Shown: in pieces, positions 37,428 through 46,971 of the stretch | Position numbering within the stretch: the stretch's first letter is position 1 | Layout of the letters: the number at the start of each line of letters is the position of its first letter | Translations under genes and position numbers: made by a program | The notes under the pieces: model-generated | What the model was told of the DNA's origin: nothing | Seen by the model: only the letters and a program-made list of their open reading frames with translations | The model's database searches: none | DNA from: Hyphomicrobiaceae bacterium | GTDB lineage: Bacteria; Pseudomonadota; Alphaproteobacteria; Rhizobiales; Methyloligellaceae | Reading direction: 5' to 3' | Assembly (NCBI GenBank): GCA_020637815.1 | Contig: JACKJS010000001.1 | Location: 496,001-560,000 of the forward strand | Length of the DNA stretch: 64,000 nucleotides

Positions 37428-39245
37428 TTGAAAGCCCCTATTTTCCTTCTGATCGCGGGCCTACTGGTCCACCCGGCGGGCGTCATGGCGGAACCTCGCG
37501 GCGGAATCGCCATGCATGGCGCCCCCGGAGAGGATGCCGATTTCTCGCATTTTCCCTATGCCGAGCCGAACGCGCCCAAAGGCGGCAAGGTCCGCTTCGC
37601 CGAGCAAGGAACCTTCGACAGCTTGAATCCCTTCATCGTCAAAGGCGGAGCGGCCGAGGGCGTCCGCCAATACGTCTACGAAACCCTGATGGCGCGCGCC
37701 TATGACGAGCCCTTCTCGCTTTACGGGCTGATCGCCGAGACGATCGATACGCCGCCCGATCGGTCATGGGTCGAGTTCACTTTGAATCCAAAGGCAAAAT
37801 TCTCCGACGGCGCCCCGATCACCGTCGAGGACGTGATCTTTTCCCATGCGGTTTTGCGGGACCGCGGGCGCCCCAACCACCGCTCCTATTACAAGAAAGT
37901 CACAAAGGTCGAAAAAACCGGAGATCGCTCCGTTCGCTTTACGTTCGACGGCTCCGAAGACCGGGAAATGCCGCTGATCATGGCGCTGATGCCCATTCTG
38001 CCGAGCCATCTCCTCACGCCCGACACGTTCGAGAAGACAACGCTCAAACCGCCAGTTGGAAGCGGGCCGTATATCGTCGCGGAGGTCGATCCTGGAAAGC
38101 GCATCACCTACAAGCGAGATCCGGACTATTGGGCGCGCGACCTGCCCGTCAATCGCGGCCGCTTCAACTTCGACGAGATCCGGATCGACTATTTCCGGGA
38201 TGCGAGCTCGATGTTCGAAGGTTTCAAATCTGGGCTCGTCGATCTTCGCGAGGAGTTGAACCCGACGCTCTGGGCGCAAGGCTACGATTTTCCGGCCCTA
38301 CGAGACGGGCGCGTGGTCAAGGAATCCCTTCCCATCCAGACGCCGGCGGGTATGTCCGCCCTCGCCTTCAATACAAGGCGTCCCCAATTCGCCGATCCGC
38401 GCGTCCGCCAGGCCCTGATCCGGCTGTTCGACTATGCTTGGATGGACCGGACGCTCTATCACGACCTCTTTGCCTACTCGCAGAGCTATTTCGTACGCTC
38501 GGAGCTGTCCTCGCATGGCCGCCCGGCGGACGCGACGGAACGGAGGCTGCTGGCGCCGTTCCCCGATGCCGTGAAGCCCGAGATCATGGACGGGACGTTC
38601 TCTTTCCGTGCGAGCGACGGCACCGGCCAGAACCGTCAGGGACGCGTCGAAGCGCTCAAGCTGCTCGAAGCGGCGGGTTACGTGTTGAGAGATGGGACTC
38701 TCGTCAACGCGGAGACGGGCAAGCCCTTCACGTTCGAGATCCTTGCGCGAAACCGCGCTCAGGAACGTCTGCTTCTGACCTATGCGGCAGCCTTGAAGCA
38801 GGTGGGGATCGATGCCCGTATCAGGCAGGTCGACGCCGCGCAGTACGAGCGCCGCAAGCTGACCTTCGATTTCGACATGATCCCGAATTACTGGGGCGCT
38901 TCCCTTTCGCCGGGCAACGAACAGTCTTTCCGCTGGGGAAGCAAGTCCGCCGAGACGGAAGGCTCGCTCAATCTGCCGGGCGTTCAAAGCGAGGCGGTCG
39001 ATGCCATGATCGAGGCCATTCTCGCGGCTCAGACACGGGACGACTTCGTCTCCGCCGTACGGGCGCTCGACCGGGTCCTCCTTTCCGGTGACTATGTGGT
39101 TCCGCTGTTCTATCTACCCGACCAGTGGATCGCTCATTGGAAACGGCTGAAACGCCCGCAATCGACTCCACTCTATGGCTACCAGATCGACACGTGGTGG
39201 TATGACGAGGATTCCAAGACCGGCGCCAGTGCCCCCACGCCTTAG
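37428..39245 (+). CDS. Periplasmic oligopeptide-binding protein, YejA-like
   Basis: A 605-residue extracellular solute-binding protein of family 5, of the YejA kind. A signal peptide ends at about residue 22. The mature part has the family blocks GGKVRFAEQGTFDSLNPF, FTLNPKAKFSDGAPITVEDVIFS and the C-terminal YQIDTWWYDE. The start is TTG at 37428 with AAGG upstream. No yejB, yejE or yejF permease or ATPase genes adjoin it, so it must use a transporter encoded elsewhere. Confidence 0.88.
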   Translation: MKAPIFLLIAGLLVHPAGVMAEPRGGIAMHGAPGEDADFSHFPYAEPNAPKGGKVRFAEQGTFDSLNPFIVKGGAAEGVRQYVYETLMARAYDEPFSLYGLIAETIDTPPDRSWVEFTLNPKAKFSDGAPITVEDVIFSHAVLRDRGRPNHRSYYKKVTKVEKTGDRSVRFTFDGSEDREMPLIMALMPILPSHLLTPDTFEKTTLKPPVGSGPYIVAEVDPGKRITYKRDPDYWARDLPVNRGRFNFDEIRIDYFRDASSMFEGFKSGLVDLREELNPTLWAQGYDFPALRDGRVVKESLPIQTPAGMSALAFNTRRPQFADPRVRQALIRLFDYAWMDRTLYHDLFAYSQSYFVRSELSSHGRPADATERRLLAPFPDAVKPEIMDGTFSFRASDGTGQNRQGRVEALKLLEAAGYVLRDGTLVNAETGKPFTFEILARNRAQERLLLTYAAALKQVGIDARIRQVDAAQYERRKLTFDFDMIPNYWGASLSPGNEQSFRWGSKSAETEGSLNLPGVQSEAVDAMIEAILAAQTRDDFVSAVRALDRVLLSGDYVVPLFYLPDQWIAHWKRLKRPQSTPLYGYQIDTWWYDEDSKTGASAPTP

Positions 39246-39275
39246 CCGCAACCGCCGGCGTCCGAATACGAGCCA

Positions 39276-40868
39276 ATGACCACTCTCGCCGCGCCAGCGC
39301 TGGATCGGCCTCAAGACGAGGCCCGGATCACGCCCTCGGGTCTACTGCGCCGGCGCGCGCAGCAGACACCGGACGCTCTCGCGCTGCTCGATCCTCCGAA
39401 CCGGCGCGCGCTGAGCCCATCCGCTCCGCGGCGGCTGTCCTATGCGGACACCGACGCCGCAGTCGAGGCATTGGCCGCCTATTTCGTCCATCTCGGGCTG
39501 GCCTCCGGCGATACCGTCGTCGTGCAGCTTCCGAACCTGATCGAGGCGCCGCTGGCATTCCTGGGAGCGTGGCGTGCCGGATTGACCGTCGCGGCGGTCC
39601 CAATGCTCTGGTGCGGGACGGAGATCGCACGGGTCTGCGACATGCTCGAACCCGCGGCTTTGATCGGGATATCCCACTACGCCGGAGAGCATCCGGCCGA
39701 ATTGCTGCGCGATGTGGCCGCCACGCGGCTCTCTGTGCGGTTCGTGATGGGGTTCGGCCCCGACCTGCCGGACGGCGTCACCTCGCTCGACGATGCAATT
39801 CTCGACGGCGCCCCATCCAACTTCGTCGCGCGCGCGAATTCCGGCCCGGCGCTGATTACGTTCACCTCACGGGCCGGCGCACCGCTCGTTCCCCTGTTCC
39901 GCGAGGAGGACGACCTTCTTCTTCAAGGCGCGATGGCGGTGATGGCTCTCAACCTCGGCCGGCACGATATTGTCTTGAATGCCTATCCGCTGACGGGCCC
40001 CGTTGGAATTGCCGCCGGACTCGCGCCCTGGCTCATCGGCGGGACGGCGCTGGTGCAGCACGACCCGTTCGACGACCGTGTCCTCGTCCAGCAAATTCTA
40101 TCGACTGGCGCGACCGTAACTGCGCTTCCAGGCACGGTTCTGGATGGGATGGCGGACGATCGCGTTCTTGGCGACGATCGATGCAGCCTTCGTCATGTCG
40201 GCCGCGTCTGGTCCGTGCCGAGGCTAACCGACGCGGTCGTGGCGGGCGCGCCGGACGATCGGGCAACCTTCGATCTTTATCCGCTCGGCGATCTCGCCAG
40301 CCTGATCGTACGCGTCGGCGGTCCGTCTGGGCGTGGCGCGATTCCACTCGGCCCGTTCCGCATCGACGACGGCGGCGACGCCACGGAATTTCTCGAAACG
40401 GCCCTCATCGGCGGGACCGGAAACGCGGCGCAAGACATTGCCGTTCGTGGCCCCGTCATTCCGCGCGGCCGTCCCAACGGACCCGTTGCGCGGGATTTGG
40501 GTGGCTTCGTCAAGACGGGGCTGCACGGCGAAATCCGCGACGGCCATCTCATCGTCTCGCGCGATCCCGAACTCGTCTATCACGGCGGCTTCACTCTGGC
40601 CGCTTCGGAGCTCGACGGGCTCTATCAAGCCTTCCCGGATTTTCTCGACGCCGCCTGCTTCGTCCTGCCGGACCCCGTGGTCGGCGACCGGATCTTCGCG
40701 GCCGTGGTCCCCGCACCGTCCGCCGCCGTGTCCTTGGACGCGCTTCGCGACTTCCTGACTGAGCGGAGCGTCGCGCCCTACAAATTTCCGGACAAGCTTC
40801 TTGTGGTTCCCGAGATTCCGCGCGATGGCGCAACCGTGTTGCGCGGCGCGATTTTGCAGCAGATCTAA
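39276..40868 (+). CDS. AMP-binding (class I adenylate-forming) family protein, motifs degenerate
   Basis: A 530-residue protein with the overall fold of acyl-CoA/AMP synthetases (N-terminal domain to about 400, C-terminal small domain after). The expected core motifs have decayed. The phosphate loop TSGTTGxPK is replaced by TSRAGAPLV at about 197-205, and the usual TGD motif reads KTGLHGE. At the C-terminus the catalytic-lysine motif reads PRDGATVLR with no Lys (Thr520). It is probably not a normal ATP-using ligase; a structural or non-catalytic role is possible. It ends overlapping mfd by four bases on opposite strands. Confidence 0.75.
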   Translation: MTTLAAPALDRPQDEARITPSGLLRRRAQQTPDALALLDPPNRRALSPSAPRRLSYADTDAAVEALAAYFVHLGLASGDTVVVQLPNLIEAPLAFLGAWRAGLTVAAVPMLWCGTEIARVCDMLEPAALIGISHYAGEHPAELLRDVAATRLSVRFVMGFGPDLPDGVTSLDDAILDGAPSNFVARANSGPALITFTSRAGAPLVPLFREEDDLLLQGAMAVMALNLGRHDIVLNAYPLTGPVGIAAGLAPWLIGGTALVQHDPFDDRVLVQQILSTGATVTALPGTVLDGMADDRVLGDDRCSLRHVGRVWSVPRLTDAVVAGAPDDRATFDLYPLGDLASLIVRVGGPSGRGAIPLGPFRIDDGGDATEFLETALIGGTGNAAQDIAVRGPVIPRGRPNGPVARDLGGFVKTGLHGEIRDGHLIVSRDPELVYHGGFTLAASELDGLYQAFPDFLDAACFVLPDPVVGDRIFAAVVPAPSAAVSLDALRDFLTERSVAPYKFPDKLLVVPEIPRDGATVLRGAILQQI

Positions 40869-43800
40869 GCGGCCTGCTTGGCGGCGCCTGCGATCTTCGC
40901 CAGCTCTTTCAGAAAATCGCGTGCACCGATGAGCCGGTCTTCCGCGCTCGGCCAATGGCCGTAGAAGATGAGCTTGTGGTCAGGCTGAAGCTTCACCTTC
41001 CGCGCATACTTGCTGATGAAGCGCAGCAAGCCTTCGGGATTTGCGAATTCGTTGTTGCGGAAGACGATGACGGCGCCTTTCGGCCCCGCGTCGATCTGCT
41101 CGATATTCGCCTGTCTGCAAAGTCCCTTGATCTCGACCACATCGAGAAGATGACGCACCTCGTCCGGCAGCGGTCCGAAACGGTCGATGAGTTCGGCCGC
41201 AAAGGCTTCGATGGCCTCCTGGGTCTCGACGCCCGACAGCCGCCGGTAGAGGCCAAGCCGCACCTGAAGGTCCGGAACGTATTTCTCGGGGATCAGAACC
41301 GCCGTGCCGAGATTGATGCGCGGGCTCCACTGATCCTCGATCATCGCGCCCTCGCCTTCCTTGAGCGCGGCGATCGCCTCTTCGAGCATCGATTGATACA
41401 GCTCGAAACCGACCTCGCGGATATGGCCAGACTGCTCTTCACCGAGGAGATTGCCCGCGCCGCGCAGATCGAGATCGTGGCTCGCCAGGATGAACCCGGC
41501 CCCGAGCGTATCGAGCGACTGGAGAACCTTGAGCCGCTTCTGTGCCGCCGGCGAGATGCGTCCGTCGGCGGGAATGGTGAAATAGGCATAGGCGCGGATC
41601 TTGGAGCGCCCCACGCGCCCGCGCAGCTGATAGAGCTGGGCAAGGCCGAACCGGTCGGCACGATAGACGATCAGCGTGTTGGCTGAGGGAATGTCGAGAC
41701 CGCTTTCGACGATCGTGGTCGAGAGCAGCACGTCGTATTGCCGGTCGTAGAAGGCGTTCATGACCTCGTCGAGCTCGCTCGAAGCCATCTGTCCGTGCGC
41801 GCGGGCGACGCGAAGTTCCGGCGCATGCTCCTGCAAAAATGCGGCGGCCTCGTCGAGATCGGAAATGCGCGGCACGACGAAGAAGGTTTGCCCCCCGCGA
41901 AAGCGCTCACGCAGCAAGGCTTCGCGCAGCGTCATCGGATCGAAGGGAGAGACATAGGTCCGCACCGCAAGCCGGTCCACGGGCGGCGTGGCGATCAGCG
42001 ACATCTCGCGCACGCCGGACATGGCAAGCTGCAGCGTACGCGGGATCGGCGTCGCGCTGAGGGTCAGTACGTGCACGTCCTCGCGCAGCTCCTTCAGCCG
42101 CTCCTTGTGCTTCACCCCGAAATGCTGCTCCTCGTCGATGATGAGCAGGCCGAGATCGGCGAAGGCGATCGACTTGCCGAGCAGCGCGTGTGTGCCGATC
42201 ACGATGTCGATGTCGCCGTTCTTGAGCCCTTCCTTGGTCGCGCTCAGATCCTTCGCGGAAACGAGACGCGAGGCTTGCGCGATGCGCACGGGGAAGCCCC
42301 GGAAGCGCTCCTCGAAGGTCTTGTAATGCTGCCGCGCCAACAGCGTCGTCGGCACCACCACCGCCACTTGCTTGCCCGACAGCACCGCGACGAGGCTCGC
42401 CCGCAGCGCGACCTCGGTCTTGCCGAAGCCAACGTCGCCACAGACGAGCCGATCCATGGGCCTGCCGCTGGCGAGATCGTCCAGCACCGCGTTGATGCTG
42501 GTCATCTGGTCCTCGGTTTCCTCGAAGGGGAAGCGTGCGGCGAACTCTTCATATGTGCCGTCGGGCGGCGTCAGGGCCGGTGCCGTGCGCAGCACGCGCA
42601 GCGCCGCAACCTTGATGAGCTTTTCGGCCATGTCGCGGATGCGCTGCTTGAGCTTCGCTTTGCGCGACTGCCAGGCCACGCCGCCGAGCTTGTCGAGCAC
42701 GACACCGGCCTCGTCCGAGCCGTAGCGCGTCAGGAGCTCGATGTTCTCGACCGGCAAATAGAGCTTGTCGTTGCCCTGATAGTGGAGCTCCAAACAGTCG
42801 TGCGGCTCGCCCGCCGCCTCGATCGTGCTGAGGCCGACAAAGCGGCCGATGCCGTGATCCGCATGAACGACGATATCGCCGACCGTAAGGCTCGACGCCT
42901 CCGTCAGCGCATCGGACGCCTTGGGCTTGCGCACCTTCCGCACGAGCCGGTCGCCGAGAATATCCTGTTCGCCGATAACGGCGATGCCGTGAGCCTCGAA
43001 GCCGTGCTCGAGCGGCAGCACGGCGACCGAGACCGCATCGTGAGGCGCGGCGAGCGCGTCCTGGAAGGTCGCGACCTTCACCGTGCCGTGCAGACCGTGT
43101 TCGGCCAGCAGCGCGGCAAGCCGCTCGCGGGCGCCCGCGCTCCAGCAGGCGACGACGACGATCTTGTGCGCGGCGATGAGCTTCTTGGTATGCGACACGA
43201 CGGCGTCGAACACGTTGGCGCCTTCGGTCTGGCGCTCCGGCGCGAACGACCGCCCTTGACGTCCGCCGAACGAAACAATCGCGACGCCTTCGGTTTCGGG
43301 GCGCTCGAACGTGTCGAAAGCGATCACATGCGGCGCGGCGGTCAACGCGGCTCGCCACTCCTGCTCATTCAGGAACATGCTCTCGGCAGGAACCGGATGA
43401 TAGGGCGGCGCGCCGAAGGCTTTCCGTTCCAGCGCTTCGGCCCGCGCGTCATGGTGGTCGGCGATCTGCTCCAAGCGGCTCTCGCGGGCATCGTCCGACA
43501 ACGGATCGAGCGTGACCACGGCGCCGGGCAGATAGTCGAACAGTGTGTCGAGCGTATCGTGGAACAGTGGCAGCCAATGCTCCATGCCTTGATGCTGCTG
43601 CCCCGCCGAGATCGCCTCGTAGAGCGGATCGTCGCCGGTCACGGGCCCGAACAGCTCAACGTAGCGCTGGCGGAAGCCGCTGCGGATCTCCGGTGTTAGC
43701 GCAACCTCGCTCATGGGCAGGAAGTCCACTGCCTCGATGCGCGCTTCGGTGCGCTGGGTTTCAGGATTGAAGGCGCGGATCGATTCCAGCGTGTCGCCGA

Positions 43801-44380
43801 AGAAATCGAGACGCACCGGCTGACCGCCGGGCGGATAGAGATCGAGAATGCCGCCGCGCACCGCATATTGGCCGGGGTCGGTCACGGTCCCTGCGCGCCC
43901 GTAGCCGGCGGATTCGAGCCGCTCCACGAGTTTCCCCATGTTCAGCACCTTGCCCGCGCGAAGGTTCAAGCTCGAAGCCTCGATGAAGCTGCGCGGCGGT
44001 ACGCGTTGCAGCACGGCGTTGACCGAGGTGAGCAGAACCAGTGGGGCCTCGTCGCCCTCCTCCCGCGCGGCCAGGGCCGAGAGCGCTTCGATGCGCTCGG
44101 CGATAATCTCCGCGTTGGGGCCGACCCGATCGTACGGTACGCTGTCCCAGGCGGGAAAGCTGACGACGCGGACGCCGGGCGCGAAGAAGCCGATGGCCTC
44201 CTCGAGCGTCGCGAGGCGCTGTCCATCCCGGGCCACATGCAGGATGGGCGCGCCGGCGTTTCGCGCCAATTCGCCGATCAACAGGGCATCCATGCCTTCC
44301 GGGACGCCGCTCGCAATCGCGCGCTGCGCGGTCAGCAAGCGATCGACGGGCAGGCCGGATGAAGAGGACTGAGAACTCAT
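40865..44380 (-). CDS. mfd: Transcription-repair coupling factor Mfd
   Basis: An 1171-residue ATP-dependent translocase that removes RNA polymerase stalled at lesions and recruits UvrA. Order: UvrB-like N-terminal domains (to about 350), RNA polymerase interaction domain with VVHADHGIGRF and LELHYQGNDKLYLPVE (about 490-560), superfamily 2 helicase with Walker A GDVGFGKTEVA, DEEQ box IIDEEQHFGVKH, and QLRGRVGRS in motif VI, then the C-terminal autoinhibitory domain. It lies 29 bases after sdhE on the same strand. Confidence 0.97.
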   Translation of the reverse strand: MSSQSSSSGLPVDRLLTAQRAIASGVPEGMDALLIGELARNAGAPILHVARDGQRLATLEEAIGFFAPGVRVVSFPAWDSVPYDRVGPNAEIIAERIEALSALAAREEGDEAPLVLLTSVNAVLQRVPPRSFIEASSLNLRAGKVLNMGKLVERLESAGYGRAGTVTDPGQYAVRGGILDLYPPGGQPVRLDFFGDTLESIRAFNPETQRTEARIEAVDFLPMSEVALTPEIRSGFRQRYVELFGPVTGDDPLYEAISAGQQHQGMEHWLPLFHDTLDTLFDYLPGAVVTLDPLSDDARESRLEQIADHHDARAEALERKAFGAPPYHPVPAESMFLNEQEWRAALTAAPHVIAFDTFERPETEGVAIVSFGGRQGRSFAPERQTEGANVFDAVVSHTKKLIAAHKIVVVACWSAGARERLAALLAEHGLHGTVKVATFQDALAAPHDAVSVAVLPLEHGFEAHGIAVIGEQDILGDRLVRKVRKPKASDALTEASSLTVGDIVVHADHGIGRFVGLSTIEAAGEPHDCLELHYQGNDKLYLPVENIELLTRYGSDEAGVVLDKLGGVAWQSRKAKLKQRIRDMAEKLIKVAALRVLRTAPALTPPDGTYEEFAARFPFEETEDQMTSINAVLDDLASGRPMDRLVCGDVGFGKTEVALRASLVAVLSGKQVAVVVPTTLLARQHYKTFEERFRGFPVRIAQASRLVSAKDLSATKEGLKNGDIDIVIGTHALLGKSIAFADLGLLIIDEEQHFGVKHKERLKELREDVHVLTLSATPIPRTLQLAMSGVREMSLIATPPVDRLAVRTYVSPFDPMTLREALLRERFRGGQTFFVVPRISDLDEAAAFLQEHAPELRVARAHGQMASSELDEVMNAFYDRQYDVLLSTTIVESGLDIPSANTLIVYRADRFGLAQLYQLRGRVGRSKIRAYAYFTIPADGRISPAAQKRLKVLQSLDTLGAGFILASHDLDLRGAGNLLGEEQSGHIREVGFELYQSMLEEAIAALKEGEGAMIEDQWSPRINLGTAVLIPEKYVPDLQVRLGLYRRLSGVETQEAIEAFAAELIDRFGPLPDEVRHLLDVVEIKGLCRQANIEQIDAGPKGAVIVFRNNEFANPEGLLRFISKYARKVKLQPDHKLIFYGHWPSAEDRLIGARDFLKELAKIAGAAKQAA

Positions 44381-44409
44381 TACACGACGGTTGATTTTAG
44401 GGCTCTGGA

Positions 44410-44685
44410 CTATTTCCGGGATCCGGGAAAGCCATGGAATTCGCGGATCAGCGAGACCAGCGTGTCCAAATCCCGGTCGCCCAGGGAATAGCCCTCATAG
44501 ACCGACAACTCGATCTCCGGGTCCTGCATCTCGATCAGGCGCTCCAGAACGGAAATTTCCTCGGAATTCATGCTGTCGACGGCTTGCTCGGCAAACTGGC
44601 CGAGCAGATAGTCCATCTCCTTGGTGCCTCGATGAGAAGCGCGCCAGACCGCCCGGCGCCGCCGCATTCCAAGATCACTCGACAT
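44410..44685 (-). CDS. sdhE: Succinate dehydrogenase assembly factor SdhE
   Basis: A 91-residue protein that promotes covalent flavinylation of SdhA. The RGxxE motif appears as HRGTKEMDYLLGQFA, followed by the conserved helical segments and LIREFHGF near the C-terminus. The ATG at 44685 is chosen because upstream in-frame text is not family-like. It heads the sdhE-mfd pair, divergent from recG, an arrangement common in this bacterial group. Confidence 0.92.
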   Translation of the reverse strand: MSSDLGMRRRRAVWRASHRGTKEMDYLLGQFAEQAVDSMNSEEISVLERLIEMQDPEIELSVYEGYSLGDRDLDTLVSLIREFHGFPGSRK

Positions 44686-44774
44686 GATCCAAGCTTCCAA
44701 TCCTCGTTGCTGCGTTAGACCGACCGGCCCCAACGATGTCAAGGCCGCCACGAATCGCGTCATAGACTAGGATT

Positions 44775-46892
44775 ATGCGCCCAGCCCGGCTTAATCCCCT
44801 CTTCGCGCCCGCACGCGCTCTGAAAGGTGTCGGCCCGCGAATCGACGGCCTCCTCAACAAGCTTTTAGCGCCCCGGGGCGTTGGAGGCCATGCGCGGCTG
44901 ATCGATCTTCTGTGGCATTTCCCCGTGGGGCTCGTCGACCGGGCCCGCTCGCCCTCCATCGCCGAGAGCCCGCTCGGGCAGATCGTGACGTTGACGGTGC
45001 GGGTCGCGGAGCACCGGCCGGGCGGCGGGCGGAAGGGACGGCGCGCGCCCTATCGCATCCTTGTGGAGGACGAGACGAGCGCCATCGACCTCGTCTATTT
45101 CCGGGCGGACCGGCGTTATTTGGAGCGGTTATTGCCCGTGGGCGAAACGCGGATCATTTCGGGCCGGCTCGAATCCTATGACGGCCGGCTGCAAATGCCC
45201 CACCCCGACCATGTATCCCCGCCGGACACCGGCGCGGGCGTCCCGGAAATCGAGCCCGTCTATCCGCTAACGGCCGGACTCTCCAACACGAGTCTCCGCA
45301 AGGCAATCCAAGCCGCCCTCGGCGGCCTTCCCAACCTTCCCGAATGGATCGACGCGGCGTTCCTGGACAAGAACGGGTGGCGGTCCTTCACCGAGAGCGT
45401 CAAACAGCTGCACGCGCCCGGAAGCGAGGATGACCTCTTGCCGTCCCATCCGGCGCGGCAGCGTCTCGCCTATGACGAACTTCTCGCCAATCAGCTGGCG
45501 CTCGCCATTCTCCGCCAGCACATGAAGCGGCGTGCCGGCCGGGCCATCTCCGCGCCGGGGTGCTTGCGCAAAGCAATCGTCGAGGCCCTGCCCTTTGCGC
45601 TGACGGGCGCGCAGACCCGCGCCCTCGCCGAGATCGATGCGGACATGGCGGACCCGCTCCATATGTTGCGCCTGCTGCAAGGCGACGTCGGTAGTGGCAA
45701 GACCGTTGTCGCTCTGTTGGCGATGGCGACTGCGGTCGATGCCGGTCACCAGGCGGCGTTCATGGCGCCGACAGAACTTCTCGCCCGGCAGCATCTTGCC
45801 ACCATCGCCCATTTCGCCGAGCCGGCCGGGCTCCGCATCGCCTTGCTCACGGGACGCGAGCGCGGCAAGGAGCGGCTTGCCATTCTGGACGCGTTGCAAG
45901 GCGGCGAGATCGACATCCTGATCGGGACCCATGCCCTGTTCCAGGACCCGATTGCCTTTCGCGATCTCGGCCTCGCGGTCATCGACGAACAGCACCGGTT
46001 TGGCGTGCATCAGCGGCTCGCGCTCCAGGAAAAGGGGCTCGGAGCCGGGGCCGAATTGCTGGTCATGACGGCAACGCCCATTCCGAGAACACTGCTTCTC
46101 ACCAGCTACGGCGATCTCGACGTGTCCCGGCTCGACGAGAAGCCACCGGGACGGAAGCCGGTGACCACACGCATCATTCCCCTGGAACGGCTGGACGAGG
46201 TGATCGACGGCGTCGCCCGCGCGGTGGAGAGCGGCGCGCAGGTCTATTGGGTCTGTCCGCTCGTCGGGGAGTCCGAAGTGCTCGACCTCGCCGCCGCCGA
46301 AGAGCGTTACGCCGATTTGCGCGGCCAGTTCGGCGAGCGTGTGGGCCTGGTGCATGGCAAGCTCGCCGGCAAAGAGAAAGACGCGGTGATGGCGCGCTTT
46401 GCCGCGGGAGAGTTGTCCGTGCTCGTTTCGACCACGGTGATCGAGGTCGGCGTGGACGTTCCCAACGCCTCGGTCATGATCATCGAACACGCCGAGCGTT
46501 TCGGCCTCGCGCAGCTTCACCAATTGCGTGGCCGGGTGGGTAGAGGCGCCGCACAATCCTCGTGCCTCCTTCTCTACAAACAGCCTTTGGGCGAGATCGC
46601 GCGCGAACGCTTGAACGTCATGCGCGAAACCGAGGACGGCTTCGTGATCGCCGAAGAGGATTTGCGCCTGCGCGGCGGCGGCGAAGTGCTCGGCACGCGG
46701 CAGAGCGGACTGCCCGCCTTCCGCATCGCGCAACTCCCGGAGCATCAAGACTTGCTCGCGGCCGCCCGCGACGACGCGCGCTTGCGTCTCGCACGCACAC
46801 CGCGTCTCGAGGGGGAAAGTGGCGAAGCCTTGCGCCTTCTGCTCTATCTCTTCGAGCGCGACGATGCTGTTAAGTTGATGCGTGCCGGCTAG
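44775..46892 (+). CDS. recG: ATP-dependent DNA helicase RecG
   Basis: A 705-residue helicase that remodels stalled replication forks and branched DNA. The N-terminal wedge (about 25-190) precedes a superfamily 2 motor: LTGAQTRALAEI, Walker A GDVGSGKTVVA, DEQH box VIDEQHRFGVHQR, ATPIPRTLLLT and QLRGRVGRG. The ATG at 44775 has AGGATT upstream. It is divergent from sdhE-mfd. Confidence 0.97.
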   Translation: MRPARLNPLFAPARALKGVGPRIDGLLNKLLAPRGVGGHARLIDLLWHFPVGLVDRARSPSIAESPLGQIVTLTVRVAEHRPGGGRKGRRAPYRILVEDETSAIDLVYFRADRRYLERLLPVGETRIISGRLESYDGRLQMPHPDHVSPPDTGAGVPEIEPVYPLTAGLSNTSLRKAIQAALGGLPNLPEWIDAAFLDKNGWRSFTESVKQLHAPGSEDDLLPSHPARQRLAYDELLANQLALAILRQHMKRRAGRAISAPGCLRKAIVEALPFALTGAQTRALAEIDADMADPLHMLRLLQGDVGSGKTVVALLAMATAVDAGHQAAFMAPTELLARQHLATIAHFAEPAGLRIALLTGRERGKERLAILDALQGGEIDILIGTHALFQDPIAFRDLGLAVIDEQHRFGVHQRLALQEKGLGAGAELLVMTATPIPRTLLLTSYGDLDVSRLDEKPPGRKPVTTRIIPLERLDEVIDGVARAVESGAQVYWVCPLVGESEVLDLAAAEERYADLRGQFGERVGLVHGKLAGKEKDAVMARFAAGELSVLVSTTVIEVGVDVPNASVMIIEHAERFGLAQLHQLRGRVGRGAAQSSCLLLYKQPLGEIARERLNVMRETEDGFVIAEEDLRLRGGGEVLGTRQSGLPAFRIAQLPEHQDLLAAARDDARLRLARTPRLEGESGEALRLLLYLFERDDAVKLMRAG

Positions 46893-46971
46893 CGAGTGTC
46901 GCGATTGGACTATCGTCGTCCTCTCACTGCGCTACAGTGCGTCGCTGATTTGGGTCGATTTGGAGGACGAT

